NCBI GenBank assembly: GCA_003049465.1 | Contig: PYSS01000170.1 | Location: 1-61,760 of the forward strand | DNA from: Magnaporthiopsis rhizophila | Taxonomy: Eukaryota > Ascomycota > Sordariomycetes > Magnaporthales > Magnaporthaceae | Direction: 5' to 3' | DNA: 61,760 nt | Shown: one piece after another, positions 32,627 to 46,223 of the stretch | Layout of the letters: the number at the start of each line of letters is the position of its first letter | Position numbering within the stretch: position 1 is the stretch's first letter | The notes under the pieces: generated by a model | Databases searched by the model: none | Told to the model about the DNA's origin: nothing | What the model saw: only the letters and a program-made list of their open reading frames with translations | Made by a program: the position numbers and the translations under genes

Positions 32627-35600
32627 ATGGCAGAGCCCGGCGCCGACGCAGGTGAGCATGCACGCATTCACTTTCCGCCCTCCGCCTCCGGAAAAAAGCT
32701 TTGCGAACCCTATCCACGCTCCCGAGCCCCAGCTAACCGATAGACGCCTTCGCCGAAACCCACAGGCGCCCTTAACCTTAACCTCACCGCGGAGGAGAAG
32801 CGAGTCTACGGCCAGCTCTTCCGGCAAGCCGACTCGGACGGCGTGGGCGTTGTCACCGGCGATGTGGCCGTCAAGTTCTTCGACAAGACGAGACTGGACT
32901 CGAGGATTCTCGGCGAGATTTGGCAGATCGCGGATCGCGAGAACAGGGGCTTCCTCACTCCCGCCGGCTTCGGCATTGTCCTCCGCCTCATCGGCCACGC
33001 TCAGGCTGGGCGCGAGCCAGCCGTCGAGGTTGCCCTCCTGCCCGGACCCCTGCCACGATTCGATGGCATCACCATCCAGGGGCTGGCGGCACAGCCGACC
33101 GGATCGGGCCCAGCTGCTGGGCCCATCCCGTCGCAGGGAACCGGTGGCGTGCGCATCCCGCCTCTGACTCCCGAAAAGGCCGCCCAGTTTGCTGGGCTTT
33201 TCGAGCAGCAGCCGCTGGCTCCCGGAAATATGCTGCCGGGCGACCAGGCGCGCCAGATCTTTGAGCGTTCTGGCCTGCCCACCGAGGTGCTTGGCCGCAT
33301 CTGGCAGCTCGCCGACACGGAGCAGCGCGGCGCGCTGGTCCAGACCGAGTTCATCATCGCCATGCACCTCCTGGCCACCACAAAGCAAGGACAGCTCCGT
33401 GCTCTTCCCACCGTCGTCCCCGCCGGCCTGTACGAGGCCGCCACCAGGCGCCCCACGGGCATACCCCGCCAGCAAAGCCCGAGTCCCGTCGCGCCTCCCA
33501 TTCCGGCCATCCCACGCCAGCTTAGCGGGCAAGCCCAGATGCGGACGGGCAGCCCCCTCGGCCGATCGCACCAGGCTCCTCCCGGCGGTGATTGGCTCGT
33601 CACGGCGGCCGACAAGGCTCGGTTCGACCAGGAGTACGCCAAACTGGACAAGTCCAATAGGGGCTTCATCACAGGCGAGGAGGCCGTACCCTTCTTCAGC
33701 CAGTCCAGGCTTCCCGAAGACACCCTCGCCCAGATCTGGGATCTGGCCGACTTGAGCTCCCAGGGGCGGCTGACGCGGGACGAATTCGCCATCGCCATGT
33801 ATCTGATCCGGCAGCAGCGCACTAGCCGCGACACCCCGCTACCAGCCACCCTCCCACAGAACCTCATCCCTCCAAGCATGCGGGCCCATGTCAGGCCGCC
33901 GACCGCCACTGGCCCCTCCGCTTTCGATGTGCCCCAGCAGCCGCCACCGCCTGCTCCGCAGCCGCAGCCACAACCGAAGTCGGCCCTGGACGACTTGTTC
34001 GGCCTGGATTCTCCACCGACCATGCCAGCTGCGCCTGTTCAGAAGGCCGTGACCACCGGAGGATCCAACGACCCCTTTGGCGGCAACGCTAGCCCCGCAC
34101 CTGCCTCTCCCGCCAGGCCCTCGCCCACGGCTAGCTCGTTTGCTCCTTTCGTCCCGTCATCGTCCTTTGGTCGTACCCTCACGGCCCAGGCGACTGGGGC
34201 CTCCACCAGCTCCGCCGGTGGGATGCAGCGATCAGGAACGCTGCCGCCACAGGCTGCCGCCGCGGACGACCTCCTAGGTGACCAGGACGATGCCGGCAAG
34301 AACCTGAGTAACGACACGGCAGAGCTGGCGAACCTCTCCAACCAGATCACGTCCCTCAGCAAGCACGTGCAGGACGTGCGAGGCCAGCAAGCCACGACAC
34401 AGAACGAGCTCACTCAAGCAACCGCGCAGAAGAAGAACTTTGAGCAGCGGCTGTCGCAGCTTCGCGCAGCGTACGAGAAGGAGGCCAAGGACGTCAGGGC
34501 GCTGGAGGAGCAGCTCAACGCGTCACGCGCCGAGACCAAGAAGCTGCAGACTGAGATGGCCATGCTCGAGGGCACATACCAGGACCTGCAAAACCAGCAC
34601 CGCCAGGTCGCCACGGCTCTTCAGGCCGACCAGCAGGAAAATGCGAACCTGAAGGAGCGCATCCGCGTCGTCAACGCCGAGGTGGCGCAGCTCAAGCCCA
34701 AAATCGAGAAGCTCAGGTCCGAAGCGCGCCAGCAGAAAGGCCTCGTGGCCATCAACAAGAAGCAGCTGGCCACCAACGAGGGCGAGCGCGACAAGCTCAA
34801 CACCGAGGCTGAGGAACTGGCCAAGAGCAACGAGGATATGGCCAGGCAGGCCAGCACCGGATCACCGGTAGCGGCGCCAGCGCAGGTGGCGAGCCCGGCC
34901 CCATCGTCAGCAAGTGTCAACAACCCGTTCTTCAGGCGCACGGGCAGCACCGACATTATGGGTGCCTTTGCGTCGCCCGCAGCCAAGCCTTTTGACAAGT
35001 CCTTTGACGACGTCTTTGGGCCCTCACCCTCGTTCCCCGCCTCGACAGGCACGCCGCCGCCCGCCACCGCCTTCGGCCCGCAGCACACCGGAGCGTCCAC
35101 GGGTAGTGCCGCGTCCTCCTTTGCCACGCCGGCGACGTCCAACACCCCTAACCTGAGCAGGCAGGCCACCCTAGGGCCCAACCCCATCCCGCCGCCCCCG
35201 CCTCAGTCGCGTCAGATCAGCTCGAGCTTCCTGCCCTTCGGCGAGGCTCCCGAGTCCATCACATCATCCCGCCAGGTCTCCCCACCCGTGAGCAGGATGG
35301 GCCAGCCCGACACACCCCTAGCCGAGGCTGCGGCTAAGGCCCCGGCTGCGGCGGCGCTGGAGCCGGTGGCCACGGGTCAGAGCGTCACCTCGGAGTCGCA
35401 GAAGGCTGTTGACAACAGGCCCACAAGCAGCGGCAGCTGCGCACCTAAGCAAGGTGACGCGGCAGGCGCCCCCGGGCAGGGACGCCCGCACGCCGACAGC
35501 CTCAGTGATCCCTTCTCTGCTGTGGATCAGGCTAAAGCAAAGGATGACTTTGAGTCTGCCTTTGCTAGCTTCAAGAACGCCCACGGCAAGACTGCGGGCG

Positions 35601-36974
35601 GACCGTCGTCCTCGGGCTCGGCTCCTGCAGGCAACGACGGGGCCAAGGGCGCCTTCGCCGACGCCTTCAACCGCGAGTTCCCGCCCATCTCGGAGCTCGA
35701 ACGCGACGACTACTCGGACTCGGACAGCGAGAAGGACGGGTTCGATGACGACTTTGCCCCTGTGTCGCCTCCCACAAACTCTGCCCAACCCGCCAAGCCC
35801 TCCGAGGCGACGGCCGTCAAGCCTCCTGCGGCCGAGGGCGCTACGAGGTATGATATGCAGCCGGCGGGTTTGTAGCGTGTGTAGAGTTCTTTTTTGAATC
35901 GCGTCACGTCTTCAACACCCACTACCCATCGAATTCCTCCCCGCCCTTCTAGTGCGCGTAGTTGTTCGTGATGGCTGACTGTAGGCTGTGCAGTGAGGCG
36001 GCCGCGTCCCCAACGGCTGCCACCTCGTCGTCTTCCATCAGCACCGCCATGCCGGCAGGCCAGTCCAACGTGAACTCGATCTGGGGTGATTCCCTCGCTG
36101 CCTCGGCCTCTACCGCCCCTGCTGCGGGGCAGCAAAGTGAGCCGGCCTCGTCGGCCGCGGCGCCCCCACCACTGCCGGCCAAGCAGGCGTTTGATGATCT
36201 TGAGGACGACTTTGAGGGGCTTGAGGATGCAAAGGAAGGATCCACGGCGGATGATGACTTTGCGAACATTTCACGCTCGGCACTCGACGACTTCAACCCC
36301 GTCTTCGACTCGTCTCCGCCGCGCAGCCACGCGGCCAAGAGCGACGGCGGCTCCAACAACCCGGCGGCCGGCGGCGCGCCCAACTTGGCTGCCGAGAGCA
36401 GCAGCTTCGACTTTGTAAGCGGCAGCAGCGCATCTCTCGGCAGCGGAAGCGGCATCGGCGCCACTGCGTCGTCGGGCGGCGCGTCAGCCCCGCCTGCCGG
36501 CCCGCCGCCCGCTGCCGGGGCGCCGGAGAACCACGACTGGGACGCGCTCTTTGCTGGCCTTGACGAGCCGCAACCTGCCTCGGGTGCTGCTCCTGGCGCG
36601 TCAGGAGCTCCTGCTCCTGCTGCTGCTGCTGCCACCGCCAACGGCGCGCCCGATCCCTCGGGATCCCCAGCTCCCGCTCCTGCGGCTTCATCCTCCTCCC
36701 CAGCGGCACCTGTACCGTCCCGCCCTGCTGCGGCTGGCCGTCTCCTGACCGAGGGGGGTGAGCATGACGACCCCATCCTCAAGAACCTGACCGGTATGGG
36801 TTACCCTCGAGCCGACGCACTGAGCGCGCTTGAGAAGTACGATTATAACCTTGAGCGGGTGAGTGATTCTCATGATTCGTGTCCATTCCCATCCGCACAC
36901 CCTGAAGTCACGAATTGCTAATGATGTCTTCGTTTCACACATAGGCCGCCAATTTCCTCGCCAGCCAGTCCTGA
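32627..36974 (+). CDS. EDE1: EH-domain/UBA endocytic scaffold, Ede1-like
   Basis: Four exons (32627-32651, 32766-35847, 35994-36858, 36945-36974) give 1333 residues. There are three EH domains: about residues 16-100 (with I-W-Q-I-A-D), about 140-230 (I-W-Q-L-A-D) and about 285-365 (I-W-D-L-A-D). A long coiled coil (about 490-690) full of Q, E and K follows. A disordered S/P/A-rich region carries acidic patches such as F-D-D-L-E-D-D-F-E-G-L-E. A C-terminal UBA domain (G-M-G-Y-P-R-A-D-A) is split by the last intron and ends A-N-F-L-A-S-Q-S. This order matches yeast Ede1 and animal Eps15-type proteins, which bind ubiquitinated cargo and adaptor NPF motifs at early clathrin sites. The third-exon acceptor at 35993 was picked by phase; a nearby TAG at 35983 is an alternative. 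Confidence 0.9.
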
Positions 36975-37996
36975 GCAATATATAATAGCATCCTGGCTTC
37001 CTCTATACCTATAACAATACGTTGAACGAAAACTTGGTAGATCGTGCACAAGCGCCTCGCTCGAGAGAAGCCGACCTCGCAAACCGGCACAGATTACGCC
37101 GACCATCACAACTGCCTCCTTTTGCATCGGGCATCCCATATATGCCCATCCTCTCACTCCAACTCTTATTATTTGCTTTTGAACCCCCAACCAAGCCAAA
37201 CCAAACCCATTTTGTTTTTCCCTTCTGCTTTGTTTTTTGTTTTCCATCTCGCATAGCCAACTGAGCCCCCATCCCTCCCGTATTTGCCGCGTCCGATGGC
37301 GCTTCCCTTCCTTTGTAAAAGCAAAAACCGTTCTTGATAGTGTTACGTGTTGTGTTGTGCGCGTTTTTGAGTTTTGTGTGTTGTGTTGTTATACCTGGCG
37401 GGACAGACAGACAGACAGCATAGGGCTGGATACAAGCACCGCTTGCTTCTCTTTTTCATTGTTTTCTTGTCATTTATTTTCCGAGCTATCATCGCTTATA
37501 TCGTCGTCTCGTAATTACGCTACCAACAATTTTTTTTTTTTTTTTTTTTTTGTTTCGTAAAAATTCCACTACCTGCTGCAGCGTTTGCCGCCGTCTCTGC
37601 TGTCATCATTCCCCTGTCTGCGCTTTGGGACTCTCCTCTCCCATACCTAGTGTCGTGATATGTCTGACATGTTGAGATTTTATGAAGTAGTCTTGAGGCG
37701 AGCCGAACAGCCTTATTCGTCCCGCTTTCCCTTTCATCCATCTAAACGCAGATGAGACCAAACAAGGGATGAACCGAGATATTTCTTTTACACGATAAAT
37801 GGCATGTAAAAACACTGGAAATTAGACCGTACGCCTCAGAGCAATGCAACTGAATAGTTGAGCAAAAGGAATAAGATTCGTAGTAAAGATGCCAGATACC
37901 AAGACACAAGAGACAGCCAAACAAAGGAGAATGAATAAGCCTAAACTACACGATTTCAACAATGCAATCCAGCCAGCCTTAGCAGCCGTACTATTC
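36975..37996. other. Convergent 3' region between EH gene and IRE1
   Basis: Holds the 3' ends of two convergent genes. A T tract lies at about 37529-37551 and a short GACA run near 37405. No further gene is supported. Confidence 0.4.
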
Positions 37997-40900
37997 CTAC
38001 AGCCCAGCCACCTCGTAATAGTCCTTGAACCTGTCCGTATCCTCCCACCCGACCTCGCGCACGACGCCCCAGCACACGATGAGCAGGTTCTCGAACCGGG
38101 TGGTCCAGAATGACAGGTACCCCTCGGGCAGCGGCCCCACGGTCTTCTTGAGCGAGTCGGACATGTCCTCGTAGTGGTTCCTCTTGTTGCGCAGCGCGCG
38201 CAGCAGGTCCAGCATGCGCGAGCCCGTGTACTTGCGCTGGCGGCCGAGCGAGTCGACAAAGTCCCGCGGAAGCTGCCGCAGGAAGTCGCCGCTTCGGATC
38301 ACCTCGGGCGCCGCGTCCTCGAGGATCTGGAGCGCGTACGACGGCGGGTCCCTCTGTTCCTTCTCGAAGTGGTCCGACACATCACACAGGAACGCCAGCC
38401 GCTTCTTGGCGGACCAGAAGAATGGATGCTTCATGACGTCTTTGGCCGTCGGGCGGTCCGAAGGCTCGAAGCTGAGCATGCGCTCGATCACATCGCGCGC
38501 CTCTTGAGTGTAGTCGCCAAGGACGTCGAGCTTACCGAGGTCGAAGGAGCCCTTACGTATGTTGACCTCGCGCATGTACCGATCGCCCTTGTCATAGGGG
38601 TGGGACCCCTTGGTGAGGACATAGAAGAAGACGAGACCGAGACTGAAGATGTCAATGGCCCGTGTGGCCCGGCGGTTGGGTGCCTCTGTGCCACCCAGGG
38701 CGCTTCCGGAGCCGCTGTGCGTTGAGCTGGCGTCGACCATGGTCGCCTGGTTGGCAGCGAGGTTGTCCCGGGCATCGTCATCCAGAAGAAGTTCGGGCGC
38801 CCTCCAGCCGGTGGTGCCAGCGGCGTGAGCTGTCGTGGCTCCAAAAGAGCTCTGACCTCCCTCGAGCTTCTTACAAAGACCAAAGTCAGACACAAGCAAG
38901 CGTGGTTTGCCGTCCTTGCTCATGTTGACCAGGATGTTCTGTGGCTTGAGATCCCGATGGACGATGCGGAGAGAGTGCAGGTGGCTCAAGCCGTTGGTGA
39001 TCTGATACAGCACATTAGGGAGATCTCGCTCTCCCGCTTGAGCCAGGTCCCGGAAGTACAGGGGCTTCTCAATGACGTCAGCCAGCGATGCCTGACAGAG
39101 CTCGAGGGCGATGTAGAGGAAAGCAGCACGCTGCTGTTGGGCGTAGTATCGGATGACTAGAGTGAGATCAAGCTTGTCAGCCGCCGTGATTTCCATGGTC
39201 CAGGTAGTGGTAGTCCAAATGGGTCGAGAAAACACGAACCGTTTGGATGGTCATCGCTCTCTCTCAGGAGGCGAGTCTCTTGAGAAGCAATGTCGTAGAA
39301 TTGGATCAGCATCCGCTTGACCGCCACGTCGCGCCCGTCCCACTTGCCCGCGAATACGACGGTTCCGTTGCTGCCTGTGCCCAGCTGCTGGTCTTCGTTG
39401 ACCTCGAGGCTGCCCATTCTGTATATCGGACCGGTAAGGTCTTGGACGTCGTTGATGACGGTGTGGATGTCGGGCTCAAGCCGCTGCTGCTGCTCTCCTA
39501 GCTTCTTTGCCTGGTCGACAATCTCGCTGACCGAGACAATCCCCGGCTCGTCGTCTCTCGAAACAGACATTTCGCGCTTCTTCTTGCGGTGCTTTGCACC
39601 GGCCCGTCTACCTCTGTGAGCCTTCTTCTTCTTCTCCGGTTCGGGGCTGACCCCGTTCGACGTTTCCGAGGCCGGCTGGGAACCAGACTCGATCGGGGAA
39701 GCGAATTGCACGCTAGGGCCGTCGATACGGCCGGACTTGTCTGAGCTCTGCAGGGTCTCTAGAGACTTGTCTGACTGGTCTGTCTCTGTGTTGATCTGGG
39801 CAGGCACCGCCGGGTCATCGGGCTTTTGAATAGCTTCGGTGCCAGCAGCCACCACCGACGTGGGGGAAGACTGAATTTCATCGGCCGGTTTGATGGCGGG
39901 GGCGTCAGTGTTGATGGTTGGCGTCGTTGGCTTAGCCGCCAGATCTACAGAGGGGTCTGCCTTGTCTCCTGCCTCGGACGAGGCGTCTTCCGCACGGTCT
40001 ACCCATTTGGTCTTGCGGTCGTTATAGTATCTTCTCAGATCATGGTGCTTATAGAAGATGGCGCTGATGAGCATAATGATGAAGATGGGGTTGCTCAAGA
40101 AGTCCCAAGTGAGACCAGCCACCGTTTGGGGCAGGCTCTTGACTTTGTTCATCATGTCTGGAGGCTCCTCGACCGGCAGGCCCGGAACGTGAGGCGCCGT
40201 CGAGCTGTTCTCTGGCTCGTCGATGGGGACATGGGGGATGCTGCCATCTGGGACACTCGGCAGCAACGGCTTTTGCGAGCCATGACCAGAGTATGGCCGA
40301 GAGTCGTGGCGATTGAGGCTGTGTTTGCCGACAAGCAACTTGGCGAGCTGGTCGTTGTCAAGCTTCTCCCAGAGGTCTTGATTGATGCTCTCACGGTGCT
40401 TGTTCGCCAGCGCCTCATCGGCGACGTCCAGCAAGGGGTAAGAGACGCCGCCAAGAGCGTACCAGCCGCCACCGAGGGTGCGGTTCAGGAAGACCATGTT
40501 GGTCCTGCTATGGGCCTCGACGTCGTTGATGGACGGAATGGGGGGCTGCGGGATGACCTTAAGATCCGGGCTGCTCCCGGGAGGTGCTCCGGCGGGGCGA
40601 AGGACGTCGAACACGCGGGCGACAGAAGATGCGAAGGTGTGCTTGAACTTGTGCTGGTGGCCCATGGCGCGTTCACGGTCAAAGCCCCAGACTGCTCCCT
40701 TGGCGCCCGTCACGACGTACTGGTTGTCCAGGGTGACGCGGTATTGGGATATCAAGTCGTGGTCGTAGTTGTTTGGAGTCCACTCCCAGAACTTGATGGT
40801 GGCAATGGGCCGGCCGGCAGCATTGCTGATGCCGACGGTGTAGTCGGCACGGCCAATGGCGATGGTGCCGCTGTTACCGCACTCTTCACCGCCGTCGACG

Positions 40901-41919
40901 TCGACCATGAAGTTGTTTGGCCGCATGCAGCTGTCGACCGAGACGACCTGGTTCTCGGTGGAGCCAAAATACTGCATGGACCTGCCCGTGGTCACGTCGA
41001 TCTTGAACATGGACGACTCCTTCTTGCCGGCGTAGAAGACGGCCGGCTGTTCGGTGCCATGGGGCGACTTCTCCACCAGCTCCTTGATGGTCAGCCCCGT
41101 GGCCACCAGGCCGGTGTTTGGGATGTAGAAGTAGAGGCGGCCGTCGAGGGTGGGCTCGACGATCCAGATGTAGTGATCGATGGGCGAGTAGTCGTCATCG
41201 AGCACCGACACGTTGGCGCGGTGATGGACGATCTCGACCATGGGGCGTTCGAGTTTGTGGTGCCAGAGCTCCCGTCCGGTGTGGCGGTTGCAGGCGTAAA
41301 GGTCTCCGTCGACGGTCGCCATAATTACGAAATCTTCGACTTCCCAGTCGGCCAGAGACCGCGCAGCATGCGGCGAGACGAGCCCAGCACCAATGGAGGA
41401 GCTGGGACCGTGTCTTCTGGTGGCTGGTGCTCGAACGGACAACAGGTCCGGAGCTACAGTAGCGAGGGCGCTCTCGTCTTGCGGAATAATGATGTTTTCA
41501 TAGTAGCGGTTCTTCTGGGCGGACCCAGTCTCGGTGTGGCCGCTGCGGTTCTCGGGCGTCGAGGTTGTGCTCCTCCGCTTCACGGCGGGGGTCTCGAGGA
41601 CGCCGCGGGTGACGGTGGCGGCGGCGTTTTGGCGGGCCACACGCTCGGCCTCGAGGGGAGACTCGTGGCGGCGGCGGGGGTGGTCATCGCTGCGGCTGGC
41701 CTTGTCGGCGAGGTGCTGGTCGGGTCTGGGGGCGTGGTTGCCGACGCGGAGGTGGTCGCTCTCGACGACCTTGTTTTCGAGCTTGTGTTGCTGCTGTTGT
41801 TGCTGCTGCTGAGCTTCAACGAGGAGGAACGGGATGAGGAGGACGGCGAAGGCGAGGAACAGCTTGTTGTTGCGCTGCGGGGCGACGGGGCCGGGTGGCC
41901 GCCGCATCATCTTGGGCAC
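37997..41919 (-). CDS. IRE1: IRE1 ER-stress sensor kinase/endoribonuclease
   Basis: Two exons, 41919-39240 and 39156-37997, give 1279 residues; the 83-bp intron joins D-H-P-N to V-I-R-Y-Y in the kinase. A signal peptide (F-L-A-F-A-V-L-L-I-P-F-L-L) is followed by a Q tract, then the luminal sensor (W-E-V-E-D-F-V-I-M-A-T-V-D-G and repeated beta segments). A transmembrane span F-I-I-M-L-I-S-A-I-F-Y comes next. The cytosolic linker has a basic K/R patch. The kinase shows G-T-G-S-N-G-T-V, V-A-V-K, H-R-D-L-K-P-Q-N and D-F-G. The C-terminal KEN RNase follows (K-R-N-H-Y-E-D-M and F-W-x-x-R-F-E-N-L-L). IRE1 senses misfolded protein in the ER lumen and splices the HAC1-type mRNA. All catalytic motifs look intact. 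Confidence 0.95.
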
Positions 41920-44213
41920 AACCGGGCGGAGCCGGAATTGGGTTGCTGTTCAGTTGGGCAACATCTGGGTGACGTCGGCCGACGCGGCAACATCGGCCCT
42001 GCTCTACGGCTCGATCGGTCGAATGCTTGCTTGGCGGCTTGCGGTGAGTGGCCAGTCGGTGGTGCAGGCGGAAGACGCAGGGCGGGCAGGAGAAGGAGGC
42101 GGTGGGCAAACAAAACTGCTGCAACGGGCAGCTGCTCGGGCCGAATGACGGAAACCTGCGTCTCTCGGCCGCTGAAGAAACGCAACGATATCGCGGTAGC
42201 GAACAAAGCAAGGACAAAGGACTATAATTGGGGCAACGCAAGGAGAGACAAGAAGTAATGCTGATGAGGGGAGCGGGACGGAAGTAGGGGGATTACGCCA
42301 GCCTGCTGCTGATGGGAGAGAAAGGGAGGGGAGCGGGAGTGATGGAGGTGCAGAGGTGCAGCAGAAGGATGGGTGGAGGGTGAGATTTGTCCGTGTGGGC
42401 GTGATGGTTGGCTGCCCAGGGATTGGTGGACGGGCGAGACAGCACTGTGCGTGCTGGTTGCTGGTTGGCCGGGGGGGCTGAGGGGTGGGGTTCCTGGACC
42501 TGGGCCCCCTTCTTTCTGGTCAGACACGAAAATCTTGTGGGCGTTTGGAATGCCATGTCACGCAGCGACGGAAAGGGAAATATCGAAAATGAATCCCGGT
42601 CAGGTCTGCCGCCGTCGGTATTTGTTGCTGCGGCATATGGTACGTACCCCAAATACAGACACTGGCTGTAAATAGCACCAGCCAAGATAAATGTGGTGAT
42701 GTGGCAAAAACGCGGCACGGCACAGCGGCCTCAGCAGTCCGACGATGTGTGCCAGGAATTCCAGGCCAAAAATGTGTGCCTCTGGCTAGCGTCGGAGCGG
42801 CCAATGAGCCGGCCTCGGCCTTTTTTTGTTCACGACGAACCCGACCTACCAAAGACTGGGCCCGGGGAACGGACGGGATCCATCTTGGATGCACGGGCAG
42901 CTCTCTCCGTCGACTTGTGGGCCCTTGCCGCGCAGGCCACATTGGCAGACCATGGAAACGACGGCCAGGCTAAACGGCTGCAGGGGCTTCTTGGTCCTGG
43001 CAGACATGTGCTGCTGCTTGCTGCCGGCAGCGGGCAGCACAGGAACACGCCTTGCCTCGCCTAATGCCGAGTCCCCAGCTGTGGCCCGGCTCGGCTGGGC
43101 CTGCACTAGCCTACCAGCAGTCGGCCTTCTTTTTGGGTCGATCTCGATCTAGCAGTGCAAATCCAGCCCGGCCCGCCGACGGGTGATTGTCGATGCGTGA
43201 GGGTTTCAGCTGCTGCGAGTCCCTATTCGGGTCAAAATGTCGTCCCAGCCCACCATTCTTTCCACCAGCTTCCCTGGCCGTCCGTGCGCTCATTCCATGA
43301 CTCCAGCCATTCTCTGTCGCCTGAGCCCAAAGCTTAATTGTCGCCCGACTCTTCCATGGGCTTTTTTTCTTTTTTTTTTTTTTTTTTTGCCCACAGGCGC
43401 GCGTTAAAATGCCTGACTCGGACGACGAGCTCGAACGTTTTCTCCCTGGGGCCGTGTCAAGTTACAGAAGGTAGCATTAAATTATATGCGTTTTTCCCTG
43501 GCGGGCCCTGTGTCGCCCTGCCACCGGATGGCACAGTACAGGAGTGTCCGGACACTATCGCGCAAATCTGTGTGTCCCGATATCCCGTCATCGGGTTATT
43601 TTACTACACATCCGTCTGATCCCGTCCGGTCTGCCGCTCGCGCCTTCTGGGTAGGTACAGTACCTAGCTATCTCAATCCATCGTGCGATGAACGGACGCA
43701 GCCCTGCGAGCTACTAGTAGCTGCATGCTGCCGTCTCTCTGCTGGGCTGCCTCGTCCACGTCGAGTCGTTCCCAAGCCAGCAGGGAGGACGCATCCATTT
43801 ACGCTAGGTCGCGCTAGTAATGCGTGCTCTCAAAAATACCCCGCACCGGCCCCGGACAAAGACTGGCTTGGCCGCCCCCTGCCGCTACCCTCTCTATCTT
43901 GCCTGGTTGGCGTTGATCGAGCCTGAGCGAATCTCGCCATGGGAAGCCACTTTTAAGTAGGTGCTGGCCGCGAGCTTGGGTGGTGGCCAGACAGACGCTT
44001 TACTTGAGCGGACCAACCGTACGATCACCGCATCTTTAGTGCCGAGCCCGTAGCGAGTAATTAATTTCGAGCTACAGGCATCGACTCGGGGACGAACATG
44101 ACGCCGTCGTCGTCGACAGGCTGGGCTACCCACAAAAAAAATAAAACCGAAAACCAAACCCCGCACCGCCCTACCTCAGCCAATGGATACCGCGCCTTTA
44201 TCAGTGCCTTGCC
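41920..44213. other. 2.3-kb intergenic region upstream of IRE1
   Basis: No supported gene. A T tract lies at about 43363-43388. Right after it a short frame opens at ATG 43409 (M-P-D-S-D-D-E-L-E) and meets a GTAG donor-like site near 43471. It could be a first exon or chance, and I could not follow it. The rest is the IRE1 5' region and the 3' side of the NmrA-like gene. Confidence 0.35.
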
Positions 44214-45250
44214 TTAGTGCCCCTTGGCCTGCCGCACAGCCCTCCTGACGGCGTCATCGAGCGTCTCGGTCTCGACGGCGCCGACCAGCTCCATGTTTCC
44301 GCCGACCTTGGCGTCATAGTCGGCGCCGAACCCGTCGCGCAGGTGCAGCGCAAAGAACTTGCGCATCATGCCCGCCACTCCGCCCTGCGTCTCCGCCTCG
44401 CTGCACTCCCGCGAGCCGTCCACCACCTCGACCGACCAGTCGGCCTCGGTCGTGGATGTGGCGCGCCACACGCTGGCCAGCAGCTCGCGCTGGCTGGTGC
44501 GGAACGACCGCGTGTAGAAGGGCGCGTTGCGGAACTTGCCCAGCTCCGCGTCGGGGAGGGGGAGCAGGCCCGCCGTCGCGCGGCCTACCGTGCCTATCGT
44601 CGTCGTGATGAACTTGGCATCGCCGCCATCGATGAGCCGCGCGGTACGCTTCTTGATGTCGATGCCCCACTGTGAACACCGTTTGAATCCGTGGTTAGCG
44701 GGTGCGGCTTTGATGTAGGTAAAGGAAGGTAAACATCTTGGGAAGTTAGGGAGGGGAGACGTCAACTCACTCCGATGGGCCCCATGTTGTACTCGAGCCA
44801 TGGGTTCGTCACGACCGCGATCCATGTCATGCCCAGGGACTCTATCAGGTCGCGCGGCTGTCTCTTGGCCTGCAGCATCGGGATCTGCTCCAGCAGCCGC
44901 GTCGGCTCCGTGTCGCTGCCGAACTCGGTCGGTAGCACGACCTTGACACCGGCCCGCGCCGCCGCCCGGATTAGCGGCTCCTGCGCGTCCATGACCATGA
45001 AACCCAGCAGCAGCACCAGCACATCCTGCCCAGCCAGCGCTCTGGCCAGGAACTCCGGGTCCGAGTAGGAGCCGCGCTCGACCCGGGCCACGCCGGGTGG
45101 GAAGGTGGCGCTACTGTCAGGCCGCGTGAGGACGGTGACGGTGTGGATGCCCTCGGCCAGCAGCGCCGCTACCGTCGGCGTGCCGACGTTACCTGAGGCG
45201 CCGACGATGGCGATCTTGCGGCCCTGCTTGGGGGAGGCGGTGGCGGTCAT
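44214..45250 (-). CDS. NmrA-like/isoflavone-reductase-type NAD(P)-binding protein
   Basis: Two exons, 45250-44771 and 44669-44214 (101-bp intron with CTAAC branch), give 311 residues. The Rossmann start is I-A-I-V-G-A-S-G-N-V-G (about residue 13), matching the G-x-x-G-x-x-G dinucleotide motif of atypical short-chain dehydrogenases. V-L-P-T-E-F-G-S-D and N-P-W-L-E-Y occur in the NmrA/isoflavone reductase family. Members are either redox enzymes or redox-sensing regulators; this sequence cannot decide which. The start ATG at 45250 lies just before the first beta strand. The next gene upstream on the same strand is a Zn2Cys6 regulator about 1 kb away, so co-regulation is possible but unproven. 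Confidence 0.88.
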
Positions 45251-46223
45251 TGTGTTTTGGCGCCGGCGAGGGATTTGTGGTTGGATAGAGGTGGATGGTG
45301 CGATATATCCGGAGCGAAAAAAACCGCGCGAGAGGACGTGAAGGTAGACAAAGAAACGAATTTAAACTGCTTCTGTTTGTTTCCATATAATAGCCTTTCC
45401 ACACGACCTGTCAAAAATATGCGGTTCTCTGCCTGTTATATACCCAAACATGCACTCGGGACTGCAAACTGCAGGTATGTGCTCGTCCCTTTCTGCTCGA
45501 TCTCCGTGCACACGCTTCCGTCACGACCCAGGAGACCCCATCGTGATGACCACCAATCGGGCTTGGTAAACTCCGACCGGCCGGCCTGCGCGGGTGATGC
45601 GGGCGTTTGAGTGACGACAGCTACATCACTGATTAGGTAGGTACCTAAGCTGCTGTACGCTTAAACGGTCATGCAGCCAGCTTGATTTGGCAGCGATCCT
45701 TCCGAGCTCATACCCGCGATAGGTTTCAAGCGGATGAGGTCATTGCGTCCCGTCTATTGTTCTGTGCCTGGCGGGTGTGAGATTTCCAAGCATCTCGGAT
45801 CCGACTGTCTAGCCAATGAGAATCGGGAAGACGCCGGGATTCTGGGTGAGATTCCGGCCGAGAACGAAGGTGGGAACCGTCATGCGGATTTGTAAAGAGA
45901 CACCTACGGATGGCATTACTCACATTTAAGGCTGGTCTCACCACTAGTCTAAATATTGACGAGGCCACTAATATTTTGAGATCCACGTGGCTCAAAGCGC
46001 GTAGGGAAGGTAAGCTCAGGGGCTCAGAGGGAAATGCTCTTTAGCAAAATGTTTTGTCAGCTAGCAGCATCTTTGCTGGAGCGAAGCTCCATCGTGAATG
46101 ATAGAAACAGTACTGACATGGAATGGAACGAGATCCATGTAAACATTACCATAAAAATAGAGTCTAAAAGTAAGCATGCGATTAAACATTACAGAATTGA
46201 GCTCGGCTCACGTTTCCCTAACC
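45251..46223. other. Intergenic region, no supported gene
   Basis: Holds the 5' region of the NmrA-like gene and the 3' end of the Zn2Cys6 gene. AT content rises around 45900-46200. No conserved element seen. Confidence 0.35.

Noticed and set aside
39826..42258. 810-residue plus-strand open frame
   Set aside because: It lies antisense to the well-supported IRE1 gene, has V/G/D/R composition bias from GC-rich third positions and no family motif.
43409..43471. Possible first exon M-P-D-S-D-D-E-L-E with a donor-like end
   Set aside because: No downstream exon with a recognisable continuation could be found, so it is not called as a gene.
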